A stretch of DNA of 64,000 nucleotides from Euphorbia lathyris (lineage: Eukaryota; Streptophyta; Magnoliopsida; Malpighiales; Euphorbiaceae): NCBI RefSeq assembly GCF_963576675.1, contig NC_088912.1:100655895-100719894 (forward strand), given 5' to 3'. The translations under genes were made by a program, and so were the position numbers. Below, in pieces: positions 53,701 to 62,800 of the stretch. The notes under the pieces were generated by a model that had not been told where the DNA came from, ran no database searches, and saw only the letters and a program-made list of their open reading frames with translations. Positions within the stretch are counted from its first letter, which is position 1. Every line of letters starts with the position of its first letter.

Positions 53701-53957
53701 GGGCCTCGTTTTGACCTATTTTCGTGTCCAAGTTGGTGTAGGAAGACGTGGGGCCGAACGTGGCTTCGTGGGGGCGGAATTGGTCTTTTTGACCAATTCC
53801 CGCAGGTCTGCTCGCCGAGCAGGGCTGCTCGCGCCGAGCAGCCCCCTGCTCACCGAGCAGGCGCCTGGTGGCCTGCTCGGCGAGCAGAAATGGCCCGTGG
53901 GGCCCTGCTCGCCGAGCATTTCGCCTGAAGCGTGCTCGAACCAAGCTCGATGAGTTC
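50719..53957 (-). repeat. 5' LTR of family R element, split by a solo copia LTR
   Basis: Parts are 50719-50876 and 52947-53957. The latter overlaps the 3' LTR copy (53230-53957 with 43969-44711). The LTR start is missing: at 53957 the sequence leaves the LTR ('gatgagttccgc' followed by different DNA). Confidence 0.75.
50877..52946 (-). mobile_element. Solo LTR of a Ty1/copia element (2070 bp)
   Basis: Flanked by a perfect GTTTT duplication (50872-50876 and 52947-52951). It begins TATTGGAAATATAGC, where the terminal TG is now TA, and ends CCCCAACA. The first ~110 bp match the LTR piece at 59204-59313 nearly base for base, so both come from one family. At about 2 kb it is long for a copia LTR. 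No internal sequence remains, as expected after LTR-LTR recombination. Confidence 0.85.
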
Positions 53958-54229
53958 CGCTCCCGATAGCAATGACTTGTGGAGTGTTCGAGGCATCAAC
54001 TCTAGAACTCGGTTGGCATTTATTTAAAATTTAAAATTTAAAACTTAAAGTGGGTTGAAAAATTATTAATGTAAATATTTTTATTAGTTTATTAATTAAT
54101 TTATTTATTTATTTTTTATTTTTTGATTTTTTATATATATATATATATATATTTATTAAAATAAAATTAGAGAAAAAGAAAAAAAAAATAATATAAAAAA
54201 ATTTTCAACTCGTTGCGGCAGTGCCCAGC

Positions 54230-54365
54230 GATGCGTGCCAGCGCAGGGCAGCGCTGGCGCGCGGGGCGTGCTGCCTCGCACGCCCCGCGTGCCGCAGCTC
54301 CTGGAGCTGCGGCATCGCTGGCGCGGGGCGTGCTGCCGCGCGCGCCCCGCGTGCCGCAGCGGCCA
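54230..54365. repeat. GC-rich island with nested perfect dyads in AT-rich DNA
   Basis: About 75% or more G+C by eye, inside a surrounding AT-rich stretch with (AT)n runs at about 54132-54150 and 54404-54418. It holds CCGCAGCTCC-T-GGAGCTGCGG and GGGGCGTGC...GCACGCCCC inverted repeats. It lies about 320 bp downstream of the element's gag-tail ORF, the same relative place as the 48575-48650 island in family R. A 63-codon ORF across it is not called. Confidence 0.6.
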
Positions 54366-54680
54366 ACAGCACTTTTTTTTTTGTTTTAAATTTGTAAAAT
54401 CAACGTATATATATATAAAAAAATAAAAATAGAATAAAATAAGATAAAAAATAAAATAAAATAATTTTTTTATTTTTGTTTTATTTTTGCCAACGTCAAT
54501 ACTTACAATTTTCTTCCAACTCGTCCCATCGAAACGACAAAATTACACGAACACCTAATAAAATGTAAGAAAAAAATGATTAATCACACAATAATAACTT
54601 AGATTCAAAAACTTAAAAGGTAAATTAAAGACAAAATTAAACTTTATTCGAGCTTGGGTTGCCTCCCAAGAAGAGCTACA

Positions 54681-55337
54681 TTATAGTCGGCGAGCTCGAC
54701 TTAGCATTTCATCATAGGTGTATGCTTCTATTCGCGTGAGAAATGTAAATTCTTGAATAAACAATCCGTACGTACAAAACGGATTGTTAGCTTCAAAGAA
54801 ATTTAACAAAAACCAAAAACTATATTTATAAAAATTATTGAAGAGTTTAGTTTGCTCCCTTTTCGACTCCTTCGGTAGTTCAAAAAGGGTGAAAAATTCA
54901 GATTGGACCTCGAACTCTTCTAGCTTTGGATTTATTTCCATGGGTTCACACATGACCGGCTTATCGATTAAGATTTCCGGCTCCTCGCAGTTGAGACAAC
55001 CTACATGATTTGGGGATTCCTCTTGAGAGGGCTCAATTAACTCGACCTCTACATGTTGATCACCCGGATTGGTGTCTCGAATTGATTCGTCCGCGGTTGA
55101 ATCGAGACGAGACGTCAATCTAGCGATTTGATTTCCCAAATCCCTGCAATATGCCTCATTGTTAGATAATCTCACTTGAATATCTTTAAGCATAGAGATT
55201 ACCACATCGAATTGCGAGGATGAATGTTGGTGTGAACATTCGTCGTCCATGAGGTCACCCCATAGATGACGACTATGAGACATCATACCACGGAAAAGAT
55301 CATTAGTAAAAAAAAAAGAAATAAATAAATTATTCAC
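54681..55337 (-). CDS. Gag-tail-like ORF of the family Q element (218 codons)
   Basis: The frame begins about 75 bp after the primer site. 'VISMLKDIQVRLSNNEAYCR' matches the tail of the family R gag; the capsid and zinc knuckle are absent. The rest ('EFEVQSEFFTLFELPKESKR', 'FYKYSFWFLLNFFEANNPF') has no known domain. Just past its stop, another frame reads 'DYNVALLGRQP', a word I associate with the end of Athila/Tat-type non-autonomous elements, suggesting a 1-bp frameshift near the C-terminus. It is an open frame, but its function is unknown. Confidence 0.5.
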   Translation of the reverse strand: MNNLFISFFFTNDLFRGMMSHSRHLWGDLMDDECSHQHSSSQFDVVISMLKDIQVRLSNNEAYCRDLGNQIARLTSRLDSTADESIRDTNPGDQHVEVELIEPSQEESPNHVGCLNCEEPEILIDKPVMCEPMEINPKLEEFEVQSEFFTLFELPKESKREQTKLFNNFYKYSFWFLLNFFEANNPFCTYGLFIQEFTFLTRIEAYTYDEMLSRARRL

Positions 55338-55412
55338 AAAAAGAAAATGATATTTACAAATGCTTAAACTAACAATGAAACGTTTTTGTCTAATATTGTA
55401 AGAAATTATAAA

Positions 55413-55430
55413 TCCCCGGCAACGGCGCCA
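55413..55430 (-). promoter_or_regulatory. tRNA-Asp primer-binding site of family Q element
   Basis: On the minus strand TGGCGCCGTTGCCGGGGA pairs perfectly with the tRNA-Asp 3' end. It lies six bases from the LTR end at 55437. Confidence 0.88.
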
Positions 55431-55436
55431 AAAACT

Positions 55437-57239
55437 TGATGGAAGTTTCGTCTAGTGGTAAAGTTATGGTGATACGGATGTTGGTGATATGTGTGAGCTA
55501 CGGGGCTATGGATTTTATATTTATAAATGCTCTAGATTCACTAGACGTCACGACTACTTAGGGGCAAGTGTACCCCGTCGTATCAAGTAATAATCCGGTT
55601 AAGACCGGGTATCGAATCCACGGGATTTATAATTACAAGTATTAGACTACTCGGTTTCGTATGTTATTTAAGCGGTGATTACTTTGGGGTAAAGTAAGAC
55701 ACAATTACACGCTATTCCTACAATAGGCGACACAAGTTTATGTAGCTAAAACTCTATGAAGTGGGGTGTATGTGATAAGTTATAACTACGGTAAATAATG
55801 ACTCTAAATGTATACGGAAATTGGTTTATTCTTGCAAAGATGACTAAGTATAGTAAGACCGACCCGTGAAGTGCTTAGACTACGTGATTCCTAGTCAAGG
55901 CGTGTCTAATGCGGGGGAATTAGAAATTAGGGCCCGTAAGTTCCGTGGTGTGTCAATTCCTACGGTTTCCGGAGTGTCACTTCCGGTAAGGCAACACCTA
56001 TATAATTCCCTAAAGATAGCCCGGATGGTGGCGGTAATCGCGTGCTCCTACACAATAGTCAATTATCAATGTCAAAACAAGCAATAAACATCAATACGTA
56101 AAGGGAAATAGAGATTATGAATCGTAAATTATAAATATGGAAAGTGTATAGATGAAATACAACCACGCCTAGTACGTAGGAAGAGTACAAGCTAATTAGC
56201 AAGTAAAAAGGGAGAATCCGCCCTTGGAACTAGCTAACCGGACTCAAGGCCGTCTCTTAGGTCGTAGAGGTGGAACTCTCGAGCTTGGTGATGAATGATG
56301 AAGCGAACCCTTGGCGAAACGTCGAAGCAACCGAACAAGCTCTCGAGGGGGAGAGTTTAACTATAACAAACTTGAATCTAAATTACAAGAAGGAAAAGAG
56401 TATAATGTAACTCTATAGCATGCAAAAGGTGTCAAATGAGGTTTGAGAGCTACCTATTTATACACATCAAGCTAGGGCAAAGTGGTAATTTCACAAAATA
56501 CAAGTATGGGAGAACATTATTTAGTGCAGAAAACCCATGATATGCCCCGCGTGGATTGGTGTACGCCCCGCGTGAATGCCCATTCCGTCAGAAATCTCCT
56601 GCGTTTGGACCAATTCCTTGTTTCTTTGTCTCAAATACGCCCTGCGTAGCTGTAGTACGCCCCGCGTATTCGTGTTTCTGAAGTTTATTGTTGGAACTAG
56701 TGTGATTTACGCCGTGCGTAAGCTGGTTACGCCCCGCGTAAATGTGTCCCTGATCTTTTTGCATTATGAAATTGCCTTATACGCCCCGCGTATAGGATGT
56801 TACGCCCCGCGTACAGGTAGTTGACCAGAGGGGACAGTGCAGTCTGACTTTCAGGATTAGGCCAATCATTGCCGACAAAGTCCATACGCCCCGCGTAAGG
56901 TGTCATACGCCCCGCGTATGCTGAGTCAATTCCACATGGTGCTTGCGGATAAGGCAATCATTTTTGGCACCATGTTTCACGCCCCGCGTAAGGGTTTTTA
57001 CGCCTCGCGTATGAGGTGGATTTTGCCCATTTCTTGTACCTGAAATACAACGCTTTTGAGAGCCGAGTTAGCTTGATGACTTTATTAATCAAAACAAGGG
57101 AAATTAACTAAAAGTATGATATTTATTTTTATTTCTTCATTTATTCAAAATACTTTTATTTTTACAATTAAACTCACTTATTCCGTCCAAAATTATCCCA
57201 TAAATCACGCTAAAAGATAGGGGTAAAATACCCCTATCA
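55437..57239 (-). repeat. 5' LTR of family Q (complete, 1803 bp)
   Basis: It starts TGATAGGGG at 57239, where the first 24 bp fold on themselves (GATAGGGGT ... ACCCCTATC), and ends CATCA at 55437. TATA-like 'tgtataaataggt' (minus) at about 56452-56464. Similar to 34329-35994 over most of its length. Twelve dyads occupy 56541-57011. Confidence 0.85.
56541..57011. promoter_or_regulatory. Six pairs of TACGC-N3-GCGTA dyads, 20-21 bp apart
   Basis: Thirteen-bp units start at 56541 and 56562; 56636 and 56656; 56708 and 56728; 56780 and 56801; 56885 and 56906; 56978 and 56999. Seven of the twelve read exactly TACGCCCCGCGTA or differ only at the outermost base. Within pairs the spacing is 20 or 21 bp; between pairs it is irregular (about 72-105 bp start to start). 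They lie upstream of the LTR TATA box. It is not a CRISPR array: units are paired and intervals uneven. Confidence 0.75.
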
Positions 57240-57645
57240 TGTAGCCAATCATCTTGACACAATGTGTCATGACTGATGTGCCCTCTTGCATCCGGCAACG
57301 ATATAGCAATTTGGATATCTCGTAGCGTTCGCACCTGGTCTGTTTCCCAAACAGTTCCTTTAGGTGCATGAAGACGGAATAGGCATCCATCTCCTCATGT
57401 TGCCTTTGTAATTCCGACGTCATCGATGCAAGTATGATGCAACTGGCATGATCATCATCAGCCTCGTGCTTCTGGTAAGCATCAATTTCCTCGATGGGAG
57501 CATCATCTTCCGGGATAGGGGGTATCGGTGTATCAAGTACATACCCAATTTTTTCGAACTTCAAAACAATTTTGAGGTTACGAAACCAGTCGGTGAAGTT
57601 TGAACCATTCAACTTGTTATCGGTAAGAATGGGTGTTTTAAACAA
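57240..57645 (-). pseudogene. Ty1/copia gag N-terminus, cut by the family Q insertion
   Basis: ATG at 57645; 'LNGSNFTDWFRNLKIVLKFE', then 'ASCIILASMTSELQRQHEEM' and 'HLKELFGKQTRCERYEISKL' mark a copia gag of the UBN2 type. The host reading stops at 57240, where the family Q LTR begins. The remaining codons of that frame (to 57205) are LTR sequence. Confidence 0.8.
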
Positions 57646-59203
57646 AACCTGAGAGTGAGAAAGAGTAAACGTATGTTATTCATTTGTTTTAAAGTGTAAC
57701 AATCTAAAATTATAGGCCTTTTAATTTATTTCAGATTGCTCCCACTATTTTTGCCAAATTAATAACCCTCCATATTAATTCGAAGAATTTCACAAATCCT
57801 TTAGTGAGCTAGGATTCTAACTCCTTAGATTTCGCCTTAACTTTAGCCAACAAACTAGTCTCATTCGTTAGGTAGATTCATTCAATCAATCACATCTCGA
57901 ATGCGATTCCTAGGTTATTGGGTTACTAACCACATTAGTAACTAATATGTCATTCATATTAATCCCAACCATTTTGCCCATTAGTGTATGACAACATGAC
58001 TTTTGCCAACCAATTGTCATACTCTAATTTAAGTATTACCCCATATTCATGAAAGAACTATTTTCGATAATCCAAGTGTTACCATAAGACCCCGAGCTTG
58101 ACTTTTGCCAACAACCCAAAGGCCCCCAGTACTGCCGGCTGAATTATAATATTAGGGAGGGGCAACCGATTTTAATAACTTATTTATTTACTTAACTTTT
58201 TAATGAGGGATTTTTATTTAAAGTCTCATAATCTAACTTAGTCTTGATTTGCTTTAGCATACATCAGACATACATTCACACATACATTGGCGTTATGGAC
58301 ATATCATCTAAATTATTCCGTCGAGCCAGAGACGGAATAAAAGGGTAAACCTAAGGAAATACTAACTATTACATATTTCTCTTTAGGTCCTCCGTCTTCT
58401 CCATGGCGCCTTGAAAATTACATATTAATTTTCTATACTACTAAAAGAAAACTTCAATTGAATTGAAGGGAATCAGATGAGAAGAGAAATTACAATAGAT
58501 AGTAGAAAGGCAGGATGCGCAGACCCTATTTCAAAAATACCAAAAGAATAAAAGAGGGTCCAAATATGTCCATAACTCCAAACATGCAAAGACTCAATTA
58601 AATAAATTTAATTGGTTGATTACATAACTGATTTATGTAATATTTATGTTAATCACATTAACTTATCAAATTAATTTCATCCAATTTTACTTCTAATCGT
58701 TTTGTATCTTTATATTAATTCTTAGATTAATATAACCATATAAAACGTTAATTATGCATGTCCCAATTATTTTTGATTTCAATTCATTTAACGCTTTGAT
58801 TTACAACTTGGTAAAACAAACTTTTAAACGATTATTCATTCGATAATCAAAACAGAAAACTATTAATTTCTGAAAACATTCTAAAACAATTTTAAAACGG
58901 TTTTCAGAAATAGGATAGTCTATAATAGATTTCCGTTTTATCATTTAGAATTAATAAAACTAATTTTATCAACCTAACTATAAAACTAATAGATTTTGTT
59001 ATAATGATTATCAACCGAAATAATTAGGAACATAAGTATAATCAGTTTTAATTAACAATTAATCAAAACTTTATTTATCTTTAGAATTAATCAATCAACA
59101 CTATTTGTCAATTAATCCTAACCATAAATATTTATTCAATCCTATGAAAACTTATATATTTCCATATATGAAATAACGGATTTAACGATGGCTCTGATAC
59201 CAC
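57646..59203 (-). other. Long leader of the copia element
   Basis: About 1.5 kb between the primer site (59190-59202, complement GGTATCAGAGCC, tRNA-iMet) and gag. It has no supported ORF. It is AT-rich with a GC-richer patch near 58085-58160. Such a long leader is unusual for copia and may hold an insertion. Confidence 0.5.
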
Positions 59204-59313
59204 TGTTGGAAATATAGCTAAGGTATAGCAGCGGAAATATAAAAATTTTAGCCTACTTCCTTTTAACCATAGGATCCGTTAATCGTTATTTCATATAAAG
59301 AGGGATAAGAAGA
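59204..59313 (-). repeat. Copia 5' LTR fragment, cut by Tat element 2
   Basis: Starts TGTTGGAAATATAGC and matches 50879-50990 of the solo LTR until 'ataagaaga' at 59313, where the Tat LTR begins. The rest of this LTR should lie beyond the right window edge if the element was split by insertion. Confidence 0.8.
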
Positions 59314-59748
59314 TGATGATCCGCGAAGCCAACCGGGCCGAATCATAAACACGTGCCCAACCTAAACTTAAGCCCACAGATCTAGATTAAATGGGCTCCT
59401 AATAAAGGAAGAGGCTAACCGCCCCGAAATCCTAACAAGGCACTAAACCACCCACTCAAAAAAACGAGACCACGTTCGTGGCCACGTAGAGGACGTGGTA
59501 CAGAAAGAGTAACCGCCCTCGGCGGTTACCTAGAAAGGCTTATAAAAGAGATAAGAAAGCCAAAAGAGAGGTAAGTTCACATTTTTTCCTCAATACGATT
59601 ATCGATCTACTAAATTCCACATAAAACTGACTTGATCGTCGGAGAGTTTTCCCGGAGATCCTGTCTCCGGTTTTGTTTTGCAGGTAACTACGACGAAGAT
59701 CATCAAGTCAAATTTGGCAAAGTTATCAATTGGTGCGGTGAAGGTGGA
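59314..59748 (+). repeat. 5' LTR and PBS of Tat element 2
   Basis: The LTR begins TGATGATCCGCG and ends GTTATCA (415 bp). Then 'tggtgcggtgaaggtgga' (59731-59748) matches the tRNA-Phe 3' end complement with one mismatch. A TATA-like 'ggcttataaaagag' is near 59540. Confidence 0.75.
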
Positions 59749-59837
59749 CCTTTTTTACCAACATCTGGTTAAAGGTACACCAAGAACATGTCAGAACCAA
59801 GATCATCCGCAACAAGCCACGCACAGTGGCCGAACTG

Positions 59838-62800
59838 ATGAAGATAGCAAAGGAATTCATGGAAGTGGATGATGTTAACAGGGAACATAGAGCTCAAACT
59901 CGGCGAGAAAGAGATGCTGCTAGATCCACTTCGGACAATCGGCGCCATCAAAGTCAAACCCAATTTAAGGGTAATTTTGTTCGAAAAGGCGATCGCTCCT
60001 TTCAAGGGGGGGGATATCAAACACCATTGAACACGACTCGCCATGAGGTGTTACTTTGGATTGAAAAGAACCCCCTGAAGAAGGATGTGCAGTTTCCTGA
60101 GGCGAAAGGTCGAACCAGTTTGGGGCGATATCCTAATAAATACTGCAGGTTCCACAGGTTGAACGGCCATGACACGAATGATTGCTACGAATTGAAGAGG
60201 GAGATTGAAAAGCTGATTGAGAGGGGAAAGCTGAGTCAATTCGTTAGAAAAGAAGCGATTGATGAAAAAGCAACACTCCCACGTGAGACAGAAGCGAGAC
60301 CAGAAAAGAAGCAGAAAAAAGTAGTGATTAACGTAATAGCAGGCGGGATCTATGAGCCTCCAACAAAAAGGGCTCGCCGTGAACATCGAAAGAGCAACAC
60401 GAATAGGGGGGATGCCCTCAATTATTCATTTGCGCGAATCACGGAACCGCATGCGGATGCGTTGGTGATTACGGTGGCCATTGAAGGATGGGACGTCAAG
60501 CGGGTCCTTGTTGATACAGGCAGTTCTTGCAATGTTATTACTCGAACTGCATTCAACCAGTTGGGAGTTCATGACGAGCGAGTAGAACATACTTTCATGG
60601 ATGTAACTGGTTTTGGAGGTCACTCATCTCAAACAAGTGGACAGGTTGTGCTGGAGACAGAAATGGGCGACAAGAATCTAAAGTGGAGAGGTGATCTAGA
60701 ATTCGCAATTGTTGATCTCCCATTGGCCTATAATATAATTCTGGGGCGTCCGTTCCTGTCGGAAACGGAGTCGCTCATTTCAATGAAGCATTTGACATTG
60801 CATTTGCCAACACACCAAGGGCGAGTCATTGTTGAGGGTGATCAACTTATATCTCAACAAGCTTATACATTGTCACTTGAAACAAAGCCAGATGAAGAAG
60901 ATAAAGTTGATGAGAAGTTGCCGGCTGAAGCGTTAGGAGAAACAGAACTATTCGCCATTTCAAATGACAAGAAAGTAAGGATAGAGGCAGGACTTCCAGA
61001 AGAAATGAAGAAAGCCATTACCGAGGTATTGATCCAATGCGAGTCGGCATTCGCCGCTCCAGATGAAGTGCTGAAGGGGATAAGTCCAGAAATAGCAACA
61101 CATCGTTTGAATGTGGATAAAAATGCAACCCCAGTGCGACAGAAAAAGAGAGGACATGCTCCAGAGCGGCAGAAGGCGATTGAAAAAGCAGTGGCGGATT
61201 TGCTAAAATCAGATGCAATTCGAGAGGTCACTTATCCGGAATGGCAAGCCAATGTAGTGCTAGTTAAGAAGCCGAATGGAACGTACAGAATGTGCGTAGA
61301 TTTCAAGGATCTGAATAAAGCTTGCCCGAAGGATATGTATCCGCTACCTAACATTGATATATTGGTAGATGGGACTGCAGGATTTGAAGCTTTATCTTTC
61401 ACCGATGTGAAATCCAGTTACCACCAGATACCAATGGAGAAAGCGGATGAGATCAAGAAGTCATTCATAACTCATCAGGCGACTTATTGCTTCAAGGTGA
61501 TGCCCTTTGGACTGAAAAATGCGGGAGCGACATATCAACGAATGATGAATAAGATATTTTCAGACAAATCAGGCGAGAACTTCTCGATCTATGTAGATGA
61601 CATGATCATTAAAAGCAAAAAGATGCAAGACCATCCGCAGGATATTAAAGAAATCCTGGAAGTGCTGATCAAATATGGCCTCAAATTGAACCCGGAGAAA
61701 TGCACGTTTGGAGCGAGAGTAGGGAAGTTCCTGGGTTTTATTGTTAGCGGCAAAGGAGTAGAGGCGAATCCTGAGAAGGTTAAGGCAGTGATGGAGATGA
61801 AGACTCCAAGGAACATAAGAGAAGTACAGCGACTCAACGGGCGGTTGGTGGCACTGGGGCGATTCATATCATGCTCAGCTAGAAGATGTCTACCTTTCTA
61901 CAATGCCATCAAAAAATCTAAGTCCTTTGAATGGACACCGGATTGTCAAGAAGCATTCGAGGGGATAAAGCGATTACTATGTTATCCACCCTTGATGAGC
62001 AGGCCAGAGGATGGAGAAGATTTATTTCTTTATGTATTTGTCACCAGCACGGCGATATGCACTGTAATGGTGCGGGAAGAAAAAGGGCAACAATATCCGG
62101 TGTACTACGTGAGTAAAGTCTTAAAGGATGCAGAACTTCGATATTCGAGGTTGGACAAAATGGCCTTCGCAGTGATAACCACGGCGGCTAGGTTGAAGCC
62201 ATACTTCCAGGCGCATACTATCATTGTGAGAACCGGAATTCCAATGCGAAAGGTACTGCAGAAACCTGACACATCCGGGCGATTGATGGAATGGTCGATT
62301 CGCTTGGGAGAGTTCGATATTCGTTACGAAGGAAGACCAGCTCTAAAAAGTCAAGTACTTGCCGATTTCGTGAATGAGTTCACGTGGGATGAAGACGAAT
62401 GTCCAAAAGCACAAAAAGAAGAATGGAGTATGTTCACAGATGGGGCATTATCCACAGATGGAGCTGGACTGGGAGTCGTCATCAAGGGTCCAGACGTTAT
62501 TCGCTTGTACTATGCGGCAAAGTTAACATTCAAAACTACTAACAATGCTGCAAAGTATGAAGCAATGATATGCGGATTGAAGTTGCTTAATGAACTTATG
62601 CCAGAAAGAGTGGTAATTTACAGCGACTCTAAACTCATGATAAATCAGATCACAAAAAATTATCTGGTGAAACAGGAAGATCTGGTCAAATACCATCAGG
62701 TTGTGGGTAGATTGACGCAAGAGTTAACACATAAAGGAATCGTCTGGGAGATGGTGCATGTTCCTAGAGGCCAGAATGCGAAGGCTGATGAGTTGGCAAA

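Larger units (their letters stand above)
43969..53957 (-). mobile_element. Non-autonomous Athila-like LTR retrotransposon (family R): gag plus extra ORF, no pol
   Basis: Order on the minus strand: 5' LTR (53957-50719, split by a solo copia LTR), tRNA-Asp primer site (50712-50695), gag (50341-48875), a structured GC/AT island (48705-48395), a 392-codon ORF (47796-46618), a spacer, a polypurine tract (about 45081-45063) and the 3' LTR (45062-43969). No protease, RT or integrase is present, so it would depend on a helper. Both LTRs are incomplete: the 5' LTR lacks its first ~350 bp and the 3' LTR lacks its last part. Confidence 0.8.
53958..57239 (-). mobile_element. Non-autonomous LTR element, family Q, with a gag-tail ORF only
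   Basis: 5' LTR 57239-55437, perfect 18/18 tRNA-Asp primer site (55430-55413), one ORF (55337-54681) and a GC-rich island (54365-54230). The left end runs into the truncated family R LTR at 53957, so its 3' LTR is lost. It is inserted in a copia gag at 57240. Confidence 0.7.

Noticed and set aside
54235..54426. CpG-island-like promoter of a host gene
   Set aside because: The GC-rich block is inside a retrotransposon with no adjacent host gene and consists of inverted repeats.
55413..55430. Match to a tRNA-Asp 3' end, suggesting a tRNA gene
   Set aside because: Only the acceptor end is present, without the cloverleaf; it lies six bases from an LTR end and is a primer-binding site. The same holds for 50695-50712.
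56541..57011. Repeat array resembling a CRISPR
   Set aside because: Units are 13 bp, paired, unevenly spaced and imperfect, lie inside a plant LTR, and no cas genes exist; CRISPR arrays have longer direct repeats with uniform spacers.
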